From assembly GCA_963773315.1 (NCBI GenBank), contig CAVZAF010000006.1, positions 1-64,000 of the forward strand: DNA of 64,000 nt. The letters run 5' to 3'. A program made the position numbers and the translations under genes. The notes below the pieces were generated by a model that saw only the letters and a list, made by a program, of their open reading frames with translations, did not search any database and was not told where the DNA came from. This stretch comes from DATKAS01 sp963773315. Lineage in GTDB: Bacteria; Actinomycetota; Acidimicrobiia; Acidimicrobiales; DATKAS01. Shown piece after piece: positions 27,622 to 36,766 of the stretch; the stretch's first letter is position 1, and every line of letters starts with the position of its first letter.

Positions 27622-29300
27622 GTGGCGTCCGTGGCGACACGAGCGCGAGACGGACGCGAGGTGCTCCTCGAGGTGCTGCGCACCGAGGGCGTGCGACACC
27701 TCTTCGGCAATCCCGGCAGCACCGAGCTGCCGCTCATCGATGCGCTGGCGGGGCCCGGGGGCGCCGACTTCGACTACGTCCTCGCCCTGCAGGAGGCGAC
27801 CGCGGTCGCGATGGCAGACGGCTACGCGCAGTCGACCGGACGCCCCGCGTTCTTGAACTTGCACACGTCCGCCGGTCTCGGCAACGCGATCGGGAACCTC
27901 ACGAATGCCGTCGCGAACGGCTCTCCTCTCGTCGTGACCGCGGGGCAGCAGGATTGGCGCCACATCGTCACCGACCCGCTGCTCTCCGGTGATCTCGTGG
28001 GACTCGCTCGCCCGGTCTCGAAGTGGGTGCACGAGGTGCGCAGCGTCGACGAGCTCGGCACGATCATGCGCCGCGCCTTCCACGACGCGGCGTCGTCTCC
28101 GGCCGGCCCCGTGTTCGTCTCGCTGCCGATGTCGATGCTCGATGCCGAAGGCGACCTGACGGTGCCCGATCGGTCCGAGATCGAACGCCGCGTGGTGCCG
28201 TCGGCGATCGACGAGCTCGCCGCGTTGCTCACTGACACGCCGGTGGGGTCGCTCGCGATCGTCGCCGGCGACGAAGTCTCGGCCTCGGGAGGGGTGCCCG
28301 AGCTGGTCGCGCTCGGCCGAGGCCCTCGGCGCGCCTGTGTTCGGCGCACCGCTTCACTCGACGTCGGTGTTCCCACCCGCGCACCCGCTCTACGCCGGCA
28401 TGCTCGCACCCGCGGCAGCTGCCATCAGCGCCGCGCTCGCGCCGTTCCGCCGTGTGCTCGCAGTGGGCGGGCACACGTTCATGGTCTACCCGTACACGCC
28501 GGGCCCGGCCGTGCCCGACAGCGTCGAGCTCCTGCACATCTCGCCTGACGCCTCGCGACTCGGCCGCACCTATCCGACGCGCCTCGGCGTCCTCGGCGAC
28601 CCGAAGGCAACGCTCGCGGCATTGCGGCCGCTCGTGACGTCAGGTATCGATGCGCGTGCCGCCGCCGACGCCATGGCATCGAGCGGTGCGAAGCGCAACC
28701 AGGAGATCCACGCGGCTCGAGGAGACCGCGCTCTCGCGCTATTCGACGGTGCCGATGGACCCGATGGCCGCGGGGCACGCGCTCGTGCGTGCGCTGCCCC
28801 CGAACACCACGGTCGTGGACGAAGCCATCACGACCGGCTTCTACGTGCGCGGCTTCCATCACTCGACCGAGCCGGGCCACTACTTCTTCTGCAAGGGAGG
28901 CGGGCTCGGTTGGGGGATGCCCGCGGCGCTCGGCGTCTCGCTCGGTCGCGACCGAGAGCCCGTGCTCTGCGTCGTCGGTGACGGCTCGGCCATGTACTCG
29001 CCGCAGGCGCTCTGGACGGCGGCGCACGAGCAGCTGCCTGTGGTGTTTGCAGTCGTCAACAACCGCCAGTACCTGATCCTCAAGGGCTACCTGCGAGGCA
29101 TGGGCCGCGACAGCGTGCAGTCCGGACGGATGGTCGCGATGGACATCGACGAACCGCCGGTCGACTTCGTTGGCCTCGCGCGCTCGATGGGTGTCGATGC
29201 CACGTTGGTCGAAAAGGCGGACGACGTCGGCGACGCGGTCGCTGCTGCGCTCGAGGCAGGACGTCCGCACCTGCTCGAGCTGCCCATCGCCGCACCGTGA
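27622..29300 (+). pseudogene. Benzoylformate decarboxylase-like ThDP enzyme, two frameshifts
   Basis: Three consecutive frames build one ThDP enzyme. The first is 'HLFGNPGSTELPLIDAL' with the catalytic Glu in 'ALQEATAVAMADGYA'. From about 28315 the middle domain is 'GAPVFGAPLHSTSVFPPAHP'. From about 28710 the last frame has the ThDP-binding 'GDGSAMYSPQALWTAAHEQ' with 'NNRQYLILK'. Domain order and total length (about 560 residues) match benzoylformate decarboxylase/acetolactate-synthase-like enzymes, with MdlC closest. Reaction: decarboxylation of a 2-oxo acid. Its end overlaps the ABC ATPase start by 4 bases, so it once formed an operon with it. Confidence 0.82.
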
Positions 29301-30097
29301 CCGACGCGGCAGGCGCGGCAGTCGACCTGCGGGAGATCAGCGTCGTCTTCGACGGCAAGCTCGCGCTCGATCGGCTCGAATGGCGAGTCGACGCCGGCGA
29401 ACGATGGGTCGTGCTCGGGCCCAACGGATCGGGGAAGACGACCCTCGTCCGCATCGTCTCGCTGTACCTGCACCCCTCACGCGGCGAGGTGTGCGTGCTC
29501 GGCGCGGTGCTCGGGCGCGTCGACATCCGCAAGGTGCGCCCGCGCATCGGGATCGCGAGCGCGTCGATGGCTGCGATGCTGCGACGGGAGCTCGAGGTGA
29601 TCGACGTGGTGATGACCGCGCGGAATGCCGCGCTCGAGCCGTGGTGGCACACCTACACCGACGACGATCGGGCTCGCGCACTCTCGATGCTCGACCGGTT
29701 CGGCATGCGCGACTTCGCGGGACGCATGTTCGGGACGCTCTCGAGTGGCGAGCAACAGAAGGTGCAGCTCGCGCGCACGCTGATGGCCGATCCGGAGCTG
29801 TTGATCCTCGACGAGCCGGCCGCGGGGCTCGACCTCGGTGCCCGCGAGGATCTCGTCGCGAGGCTCGGCGACCTGGCGGAGCACGAGGCGAGCCCGCCCA
29901 TCATCCTCGTCACCCACCACGTCGACGAGATCCCGCGGGGCTTCACCCATGCGTTGCTCCTGCGTCGAGGGCGAGCCGTGGCGTCCGGACCGATCGACGA
30001 GGCACTGACCGCGTCGACGCTGTCGGAGTGCTTCGCGATGTCGCTGAGCCTCGACAAGCGCGACGACCGGTGGAGTGCCCGCGCCCTCCCCGGCTGA
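29297..30097 (+). CDS. ABC transporter ATP-binding protein
   Basis: GTG 29297 gives 266 residues. A lone ATPase domain has Walker A 'GPNGSGKTT', signature 'LSSGEQQKVQLARTL', Walker B 'LLILDEPAAGLD' and switch 'VTHHVDEI'. The 'HHVDEIPRGF' region is typical of the ModF/YlmA-like soluble ATPases, which often lack a nearby permease. None is adjacent here, so the transport partner or any non-transport role is unknown. It follows the ThDP gene with a GTGA overlap. Confidence 0.88.
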   Translation: MTDAAGAAVDLREISVVFDGKLALDRLEWRVDAGERWVVLGPNGSGKTTLVRIVSLYLHPSRGEVCVLGAVLGRVDIRKVRPRIGIASASMAAMLRRELEVIDVVMTARNAALEPWWHTYTDDDRARALSMLDRFGMRDFAGRMFGTLSSGEQQKVQLARTLMADPELLILDEPAAGLDLGAREDLVARLGDLAEHEASPPIILVTHHVDEIPRGFTHALLLRRGRAVASGPIDEALTASTLSECFAMSLSLDKRDDRWSARALPG

Positions 30098-30108
30098 AGT
30101 GCTCGGGA

Positions 30109-30549
30109 TCAGCTCGCGTCGAGGCAGGCGAGCAGGCGAGGGCGGCTCTCCTCGATCTCGTCACCGAGCATCCGCTCGAGGACCGGGCCCCACAACGATC
30201 CGCCGTAGTGGAGGTGCATGACGAGCCGGCTTCCCTCGTCGGTCGGGGTGACGGTGGCCTCGAGCACCCACGGCGAATGGGTCTTGCCGTCCGCCTCCCG
30301 CCGATCGAAGACCGCCCGGTCGTTCGTGAGCTGGGTCCGCACCATGCGGAGCCGCTTGGAACGGGCCAGCGGGCCGAGACGCCCGCGGAGGTCCACCAGC
30401 CACGCCGGGCCGGCATCGCCGTCGACTGCGGGGGCCGGTGACGCCGACGTCACGATCGCGAGCCACTGTGGGTAGCGCTCGAGGTCGTCGACCCAGGCCA
30501 TGAGCTCGTCAGGCGAGCACGGAGCCGCGAGATCGGCGGTGACATCCAC
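30109..30549 (-). CDS. SRPBCC-family protein
   Basis: GTG 30549 gives 146 residues with the helix-grip fold: 'DVTADLAAPCSPDELMAWVDDLERYPQWL' at the start, beta strands including 'LEATVTPTDEGSRLVMHLHYGG' and the long C-terminal helix 'GPVLERMLGDEIEESRPRLLA'. This matches the polyketide-cyclase/lipid-transport-like SRPBCC family. Its ligand is unknown. ATG 30579 would add ten residues and is also possible. It is convergent with the ABC ATPase gene. Confidence 0.82.
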   Translation of the reverse strand: MDVTADLAAPCSPDELMAWVDDLERYPQWLAIVTSASPAPAVDGDAGPAWLVDLRGRLGPLARSKRLRMVRTQLTNDRAVFDRREADGKTHSPWVLEATVTPTDEGSRLVMHLHYGGSLWGPVLERMLGDEIEESRPRLLACLDAS

Positions 30550-30684
30550 CTCCCCAGCATCGCAGCACTTCAACGTCACGCCAGCGGGCGGCTGGCAACA
30601 CGTTCACGAGCGCATCACAATTCCCTCACAGGCACCGGCGATCATCGGAGACATCCCCCGACCCCTCGACCAGGAGATCCACCC

Positions 30685-31083
30685 ATGATCCGCAAGCTCA
30701 TCGCCGGTCTCGCCGTCGTCGGCATCCTCGCCGTCGGCAGCGCGACCGTCGTCTCGGCGGAGACGAGCTCGGGCACCACGACACCCTCGGCTCCGTCTGC
30801 GCAGCAACAGCAGCAAGTCCACGATCGCAGGTGCGCTCGGGCCAACCGCCTGCTCACCTTCCTCGAGAAGTGGCAGACCCAGCTCGATGCTCGCATCACG
30901 AAGCTGCAGGCCAAGCAGACGCAGCTCGCGCAGTCCGATCCCGACAAGGCGGCGAAGGTCGCCGACCTGATCACGCGGCTGCAGAAGCGCTCCAGCGAGC
31001 TGAAGGAGTACACCGCAAAGCTCGCCTCGGGCCTCGGCGACAAGTGCCCCGCTCCCGCTGCGGCGCCCACGACCACGTCCTGA
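30685..31083 (+). CDS. Secreted coiled-coil protein
   Basis: ATG 30685 has AGGAG at 30671-30675. The 132-residue product has a signal peptide 'MIRKLIAGLAVVGILAVGSA' cleaved near 'VSAET', a Ser/Thr/Gln linker and a coiled coil of about 65 residues ('RITKLQAKQTQLAQSDPDKAAKV'-like heptads). Cys residues in 'RRCARANRLL' and 'GDKCPAPAAAP' flank the coil. A short Thr/Ser tail follows. I do not recognise a family. It is probably a small exported structural or chaperone-like protein. Confidence 0.75.
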   Translation: MIRKLIAGLAVVGILAVGSATVVSAETSSGTTTPSAPSAQQQQQVHDRRCARANRLLTFLEKWQTQLDARITKLQAKQTQLAQSDPDKAAKVADLITRLQKRSSELKEYTAKLASGLGDKCPAPAAAPTTTS

Positions 31084-31109
31084 CCGGCATGTCGTGACCG
31101 GTCCCCGGA

Positions 31110-31162
31110 TCGACGGCGTGACCCCGCTCAGGCGGAGAGGTCAAAGAGGGTCACGCCGTCGA
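31110..31162. terminator. 15-bp inverted repeat at convergent gene ends
   Basis: TCGACGGCGTGACCC at 31110-31124 is the exact reverse complement of 31148-31162, with a 23-base loop. The right arm lies inside the last codons of the glycosyltransferase gene (encoding VDGVT) and the left arm lies just past its stop. The hairpin could end transcription from both sides. There is no T-run. Confidence 0.5.
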
Positions 31163-33186
31163 CCTGCGTCGGACTGAAGTTCTCCTCGACCCAGCTCGTG
31201 ATCTCGCGGGCTTGATCGCTCCCACCGTTCTGGCGTCCGAAGCCGCCGCTCGGGATGAAGTAGTGGATCTTCCCCGCCGCGACGTACTGCTCGAACTGCG
31301 CGAGGGTCGGAGACGGGTCCGACCCGTTGAAGCCTCCGATCGGCATGACTGGCTTCTGCGTCGCGAGCTGGTAGCCCGAGGCCGGATCCGAGCCGATCGT
31401 CGCCGCGACCCACTCGTACTGGTCGCTCCCGGCGAGCAGCGTCTGCACGAGCTCGGTGCTCGGACGGGACGCGCTCAACAGGCCGCCTGTGGGAGCGCCA
31501 CCGAAGCCTCCGCCGAACACCGCGCCGTTGGGGACTGGTCCGAAGGCTCCGGCTCCAGGCAACGATCCGGGCGCGGGTCGACCGCCGCCTCCCGGGAAGC
31601 CGCCTCCCGGGAAGCCCCCGTTGCGATTGAGGCCGTTGCGATTGCCGCCGGGCTGACCACCTCGATTGCCACCGGGGAACGGCACGCGGCCGAAGCCGAC
31701 TCGACCACCGAGCACGCCGGGCCCAGCGATGACGATCGAGCCCGCGTGCGGTGTCGCCGCGGTCTGCACCGCCCACGCGGTCGATCCCAAGAGCGAGACG
31801 ACCACGCCGCTGATCGCCGCGGCCGCGAAGACCTTCCCCCGAGCGACCCGCGGCCCGAGCAACATCGCCCCCGCCGTGATGACCGCCCCGACCGTGATGA
31901 CCGGTCGCAGCCATGCGTTCCAACCGGGAGCGCGCGCGAGCAAGGCCGACGACCAGAACGCGGTGACGAGGACCGCGGCGGCGCCGACAGCGCGCGCGAA
32001 GAGCGATCGTCGGTGGTTCCACACGAGGTGCGCCCCGATGCCCACGAGCGCGGCGATCGCCGGCGCGAGAGCCACCGTGTAGTACTCGTGGAAGATCCCC
32101 TTCATCAGGCTGAACACGAGCGCGGTGACGACGAGCCACCCGCCCCACACGATGATCGAGGCACGGGTCGAGTCGGTGCGCGGCGCACGGCGAGTCATCC
32201 ACAAGCCGACGACCGTGAAGAGCAACGCCGCGGGCATCAGCCACGCCACCTGACCGCCGATCACTCCGTCGAACATCCGCGTGAGACCCGTGCGGCCCCA
32301 CACACTGGCGCCGACGCTGCCGGTCTCCGCACCCGTCAGCCGGCCGAAGCCGTTGTAGCCGAGCGTGAGCTCGAGGATGCTGTTGTGCTGCGAGCCCCCG
32401 ATGAAGGGGCGTGAGCCGACCGGCGTGAACATCACGGCCGCGATCCACCAGCCCGCCGAGACGATCATCGACGCGAGCGCGATCAGCAAGTCGACCACGC
32501 GGCGTCCGAGCTTCGGCGGTGCCGCGATCAAGTACGCGAGGCCGAGCGGCGGTACCACGAGCAGGACCTGCAGCTGCTTGGTGAGGAATCCGAAGCCGAT
32601 CAGCGCTCCTGTCGCGACGATCCATCTCCGCCGGCCGTCGTCGATCGCCGCGCAACGTCGTGTACGCGGCGAGCGTCATGAGGAGCACGAGCAGCGCGTC
32701 GGGGTTGTTGAACCTGAACATGAGCGCGGCGACTGGTGTCGTCGCCATCACGGCACCCGCAATGAGACCCGCGGCTGCAGAGAGCTTGCGACGCACTGCG
32801 GCGTACACGACGGCGACGGTCGCGACGCCCATCAGCGCTTGGGGCACGAGGATGCTCCACGAGCTGAGGCCGAACACCCGCACCGAGAGGCCCATGATCC
32901 AGAGCGACGCGGGCGGCTTGTCGACGGTGATCGAGCTCGCAGCGTCGAACGATCCGAAGAACCACGCCTTCCAGCTCTGCGACCCTGCTTGCGCGGCAGC
33001 CGAGTAGAAGGAGTTCGCCCACCCCGACGCGCCCAACCCCCACAGATAGAGGACTCCGGTCGCGACAAGGAGCACCACGAGGACGGGACGCTCCCAAGGC
33101 GCTCGTTCAGGAGGGACGCGATCGTGCGAGTCGTCTCGCGACGCGACAGAGCCGTCGTCGGCGGACGGGCGGTCGAGGGTGATCAC
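31128..33186 (-). pseudogene. GT39/ArnT-like membrane glycosyltransferase, frameshifted
   Basis: The N-terminal half from ATG 33186 has the family pattern 'FYSAAAQAGSQSWKAWFFGS' then 'FDAASSITVDKPPASLWIMG', with several membrane helices. A one-base slip near 32640-32648 moves the expected 'WIVATGALIGFGFLTKQLQV' and all later helices to another frame, which ends at 31128. The C-terminal part holds a Gly/Asn-rich insert (about 31530-31690) and a soluble domain ending 'SPTQVDGVTLFDLSA'. About 686 residues in total. Actinobacterial relatives use polyprenyl-linked sugars outside the membrane. Product and acceptor are unknown. Confidence 0.82.
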
Positions 33187-33267
33187 GGCGCGACTCTCAT
33201 GGCTGCGAGGGTAGGAACGTCCCGTAAGCCGGTCCGGTGCCCGTTCTTTGAAATTCCTGAGAGTTGG

Positions 33268-34182
33268 CTAGGCGAGGTCGCCGCCGGAGAGATCTGTCTC
33301 GGGGCCGACCCACGCTGGAGGCACGAATGCACGAGGGTCCTCATCGGCACCGAACCCCACCTCCAGCAGGACCAACCCCTCGTGTGGGCCGTGGAAGACA
33401 TCGACGAGTGCGGCGCGGCCGTCGAGATCCATCCGCAAGCGCGTCTTGCGCAGCAGATGTCCGGGGAGCTGCTCGAGCATCGAATGCTCCGCTTCGGTCA
33501 GGTAGAGCGAGGTGTGCAGCACGACGAGGGGATCAGCCGGATCGGGCCGGTGCTTGTGCCCGAGCTTGTAGGTGGCCGGTTGCCCGGGAGCGCGGACGCA
33601 GCGCAGACGGAGGTGGCCACCCTCGAGGTAGCGATCGGTGATCTCGACGGGGTCGGACGCCTCGGGCGGCACCCCATCGAGCCGGAAGCGGCGCTCGATC
33701 TCGAGCTTCGCGTACTTGTCGAGGGTCACTCGGCGGGCGAGGGCCCAGGCGGCCATCGCGCGCAGCGACGCGTCGATCGGGCTCATGATCCCGACGTCGA
33801 TGCCATTCGGGTCGGCCACGATCGCGTAGCGCGCGCCCCAGAACGCGTCGTAGGGCACCTGGCGCCCGTCGTACCCCTCGTCCTCGGTGAGCGTGCGGTA
33901 GAGGTGATCGACCGCGTCGCGCGACGCGACCGAGAACCCGATCACCACGCTGCTGCTGCCGCCCTCCCTCCGCCAGGCCGCGTTGTACGTCGCCGCGAGG
34001 GCGACGTTGTCGATGTGCAACGACGCGCCGTTCGGGAACTTGACGTCCGCATGCCAGATCTCGTGCTCTCCGCCGCCGCTTGCCTCGACCTTCGCTCCGA
34101 GGGCCTTGTAGAACGCGACGGTCGCTTCGAAGTCTTCGGTGACGACGTCGACGAGGTCGAGGATCGGCTTGGGATCAGTCAT
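33268..34182 (-). CDS. VOC domain joined to CYTH domain
   Basis: One open frame of 304 codons from ATG 34182. Residues 1-135 are a VOC/glyoxalase domain ('LDLVDVVTEDFEATVAFYKALGA' to 'ARYAIVADPNGIDVGIMSPID'). Residues about 152-304 are a CYTH phosphatase-like domain, starting with the ExE motif in 'KYAKLEIERRF' and ending 'GLVLLEVGF'. CYTH proteins hydrolyse triphosphates using paired acidic strands. The junction is suspicious: in another frame the VOC part would end 'RWPPGPSPAE' with its TGA overlapping a GTG at 33729 that starts the CYTH part. Two coupled genes joined by an indel are more likely than a real fusion. Confidence 0.8.
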   Translation of the reverse strand: MTDPKPILDLVDVVTEDFEATVAFYKALGAKVEASGGGEHEIWHADVKFPNGASLHIDNVALAATYNAAWRREGGSSSVVIGFSVASRDAVDHLYRTLTEDEGYDGRQVPYDAFWGARYAIVADPNGIDVGIMSPIDASLRAMAAWALARRVTLDKYAKLEIERRFRLDGVPPEASDPVEITDRYLEGGHLRLRCVRAPGQPATYKLGHKHRPDPADPLVVLHTSLYLTEAEHSMLEQLPGHLLRKTRLRMDLDGRAALVDVFHGPHEGLVLLEVGFGADEDPRAFVPPAWVGPETDLSGGDLA

Positions 34183-34607
34183 GCGAGCAGTCTGCTCGCT
34201 TCGTCGCGCACCTTGCCGTTGGGATCGGACTCGGCCAGCTGCCGCACGCGCGCTCGGGTCTCGGGCGAGAGGCAGATGTCTACAGTCGGCTTGCACGCCG
34301 CACAGCCGAGCGCGTGCACCGCGTTGCGCCTCACGCGCGGCACGGGATCGTCGAGCAACGGCACGATCAGGTCGATCGCCCGCTGGTCGGGCACGTGGTC
34401 GAGAAGCTGCACGCACCACCAACGCACGACCGGGTTCGGATCGGCGAGACCTCGTGCGAGCGCGCCGATCGTGGCTTCGTCGACCTGCACGCAGCGCAGC
34501 TCGGTGGCAGTCAGCCCTCCGACCAGGGCCTTGATCACGGCGTTGCGCTCGTGCTTGGAGGCAAGCTGCCGTACGAGCTCGTCGCGCGATCGCACTTCGG
34601 TCAGCAC
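34179..34607 (-). CDS. HEAT-repeat protein
   Basis: GTG 34607 gives 142 residues made of HEAT-like helical pairs: 'TIGALARGLADPNPVVRWWCVQLLDHV', 'AIDLIVPLLDDPVPRVRRNAVHALG' and 'RARVRQLAESDPNGKVRDEASRLL'-like units. 'CAACKPTVDICL' adds three Cys. Such proteins are protein-binding scaffolds. It overlaps the VOC/CYTH start by 4 bases and follows the protease-like gene by 4 bases, so all three probably form one operon. Confidence 0.82.
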   Translation of the reverse strand: MLTEVRSRDELVRQLASKHERNAVIKALVGGLTATELRCVQVDEATIGALARGLADPNPVVRWWCVQLLDHVPDQRAIDLIVPLLDDPVPRVRRNAVHALGCAACKPTVDICLSPETRARVRQLAESDPNGKVRDEASRLLA

Positions 34608-34611
34608 ACGC

Positions 34612-35580
34612 TCATTCTGACCCGGGCGTGATCGCCTCCAGCCGTCGAATTCTCTGACGCAGGATCCGTCGCGATCCGAAGAAGGCGCGCGAGAGCCTCG
34701 TGTGCGGATACTGCAGCCAGAGGTGCGCGTCGTCGAGCGACGCAACCCGAACGGTGCGCGGGTCGGCGTCGATCTTTCTGAGCGCGGACAGGAGTGCCGA
34801 AGGGTTGCGGCAGTAGCGAACCGCGAGGCCGTCGCTCAGCTTGGCCCGGCTCCGCAAGACGTGGCGCCGCAAGAGCACGCCTCCGAACGCGAGTGGCGCG
34901 GTGACGATGCTCACCGGGATCAGCAGGAAGCTGTCGTGCCCGAAGCCGGCGAACGGCGCTCCCCACAGCTCGAACACGCGAGCCGTGCACGCGTAGACAG
35001 CCGTGTCGAGCGAGACCTCGAGCACCGCGATCCGGCCGATCTCGTAGGCGAGCACCGCCTCGAGCTCGTCCTTGGTCAGGCTCTCGACGAGACCGGTCGT
35101 GACGACGACCCACGCAGTCGCCGGCTTGCGCCCGATCGTGAGGCAGTTCGGGGCCGGGTCGCGCAGGACACCGCAAGACGGCGGGAGCACTCCAGCCGCG
35201 ATGCTCAGTCCGTCGAGCAGCTCGCGCACGCGCTTGTGCTCCCCCACTGGCGCGCCGGGCGGCGGCAGCGCGGTCACTCGCCCGGAGAATGGGCGAGGAA
35301 ACGCCTGCATCGGCGTGAGCAGCACCCGCTCGGCGTGGCGGAACATCCACACGAAGCCGACCCCGACGATCGCGAGCGCAAACAGGAACGCGACGCCGAA
35401 GCTCAACCCGACCAGCTTCCATCCGTAGCCCCACGACCCGCCGAGCAGCGTTGCGAGCGCGCCCACGGCGAGCGTGAACGGGAAGAACAGGATCGCGAGG
35501 AAGAGCGCGAGCATCACGATGCCGAGCCCGGCGACGACGACGAGCCGGCGCCGTCCCGACTCGATCAGGTCGTCGTGCAC
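34612..35580 (-). CDS. HtpX/M48-like membrane protein, catalytic motif lost
   Basis: GTG 35580 gives 322 residues. Two membrane helices ('VVVAGLGIVMLALFLAILFF' and 'VAFLFALAIVGVGFVW') precede an M48-type domain with 'PNCLTIGRKPATAWVVVTTGLVE' (the usual NAFAxG...VxxGLL pattern). The active-site helix reads 'LEAVLAYEIGRIAVLEV' where proteases have AHExxH. Both zinc His are gone (YEIGR), so this should be an inactive relative. Its operon with a HEAT scaffold suggests a binding or regulatory role. An ATG at 35610 is also possible. Confidence 0.8.
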   Translation of the reverse strand: MHDDLIESGRRRLVVVAGLGIVMLALFLAILFFPFTLAVGALATLLGGSWGYGWKLVGLSFGVAFLFALAIVGVGFVWMFRHAERVLLTPMQAFPRPFSGRVTALPPPGAPVGEHKRVRELLDGLSIAAGVLPPSCGVLRDPAPNCLTIGRKPATAWVVVTTGLVESLTKDELEAVLAYEIGRIAVLEVSLDTAVYACTARVFELWGAPFAGFGHDSFLLIPVSIVTAPLAFGGVLLRRHVLRSRAKLSDGLAVRYCRNPSALLSALRKIDADPRTVRVASLDDAHLWLQYPHTRLSRAFFGSRRILRQRIRRLEAITPGSE

Positions 35581-35593
35581 CCACCCATTGTGG

Positions 35594-36703
35594 CTACGAG
35601 GGACAGCCAAAGAGCATCGATGCCAGCGCGGCCTTCTCCGCCGCGGTGATCGTCAGGTGCCACTTCACCTTCACCGAGACCCAGGCCTTGGCGTAGACGC
35701 ACCAGTCGCCTTGGTTCGGCGGCTTCCACTCGTCGGGGCTCCGATCGCCCTTCGACCGGTTCACCACGAAGCTCACGGCGACCAGCTCGGGGGCCTCGAG
35801 GTCGTTCGCGAACGAGATGCGCTGCTGCGACGACCACGTCGACGCGCCTGAGACCCAGGCGTCCGCGAGCGGGACGACATGATCGATGTCGAGCTCGCCG
35901 GGCGAGGTGTACGTGGTCCCTGTGTACGGATCGAGCCAGCGTCCCGACGCCACGGCACAGCCGCCGATGCGCGACACGACCGGAGGCTCGATCGACTCTG
36001 CGATGAGCACCTCCTCTCGGGTGTCGCATCCGTCGTGGTCGGCGTCGATCCAGCCGTCCCCGAACTGCGCGCGCGAGTAAGTCGCCCCACTGAGGGGCGA
36101 TGCAACCGTGAGGCTTGCAAGCTCTGCGCCTTCGGACTTCGCGATGAACTCAGGAGACTCGGAGAACCCGAGCATCACCTCGCCTCTGCGCGCGCCACGG
36201 CCCAGGAAGTCGACCGATGCCTTCAGCCCGCCTGCGTCGGGATCGCGGTCGAGGACGTTGTGGTACACGAGCGTGACGAACGCGACGCTGCCGAGGGCGC
36301 CGTAGCGCTGAGTGAACTCGGGCGAGCCGGCGAACGCGTCTGAGATGTCGACGAGGCTCGAGATGTTCCGGTTGCAACGATCGACCCAGAAGGCGAGCCC
36401 CGCAGGGTCGGGTTGGCGGAGAAAGTACGCGAGGTACAGGCGCGTGACGGAGGCGGTCGGGTCGGTCACGCACGGCGCCTGGATCACCGTGACGGTGACG
36501 GTCCGAGTCGCGTGGGGAAGCGTCTCGCACGCGATGCCGTCGTGGTCGCCGTCGAGGCTCGGGTAGGACGGCAAGTCGGCCTGCGCGGCTTCCTGCGTCG
36601 CGTAGTCCGCGCATCTGCCGCGCGCGGCTGCGGGCGACGCGAAGGCAATCAGCGCGGCCCCGATCAGACCGAGCGTGACCACGACACCAACCGGCCTCTG
36701 CAT
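35594..36703 (-). CDS. Secreted Excalibur/DUF4214/HNH-type nuclease
   Basis: ATG 36703 gives 369 residues. In order: a signal peptide (cut near 'SPAAARG'), an Excalibur-like calcium motif (residues 29-61, 'RCADYATQEAAQ' and 'LDGDHDGIACE'), a DUF4214-like helical module (about 85-190, 'LYLAYFLRQPDPAGLAFW' and 'VYHNVLDRDPDAGGL') and a DUF1524/HNH-type nuclease domain (about 210-369). The last has 'DIDHVVPLADAWVSGAS' (the DHxxP catalytic His) and 'ELVAVSFVVNRSKGDRSPDEW'. It is predicted to be exported and to cut DNA outside the cell. The three-part layout is unusual. Confidence 0.87.
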   Translation of the reverse strand: MQRPVGVVVTLGLIGAALIAFASPAAARGRCADYATQEAAQADLPSYPSLDGDHDGIACETLPHATRTVTVTVIQAPCVTDPTASVTRLYLAYFLRQPDPAGLAFWVDRCNRNISSLVDISDAFAGSPEFTQRYGALGSVAFVTLVYHNVLDRDPDAGGLKASVDFLGRGARRGEVMLGFSESPEFIAKSEGAELASLTVASPLSGATYSRAQFGDGWIDADHDGCDTREEVLIAESIEPPVVSRIGGCAVASGRWLDPYTGTTYTSPGELDIDHVVPLADAWVSGASTWSSQQRISFANDLEAPELVAVSFVVNRSKGDRSPDEWKPPNQGDWCVYAKAWVSVKVKWHLTITAAEKAALASMLFGCPS

Positions 36704-36766
36704 GGACTCCCTCCAAGTCCAGAGATGACCGTTGTACCCCGCGCGCTCAGGCGCGCGCCGGATGCC

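Noticed and set aside
25630..28083. An 817-codon open frame opposite the ABC exporter and ThDP genes
   Set aside because: It is antisense to two well-supported genes and has no domain or start signal.
32365..34620. A 751-codon plus-strand open frame
   Set aside because: It overlaps the glycosyltransferase, VOC/CYTH and HEAT genes on the other strand and reads as low-complexity shadow sequence.
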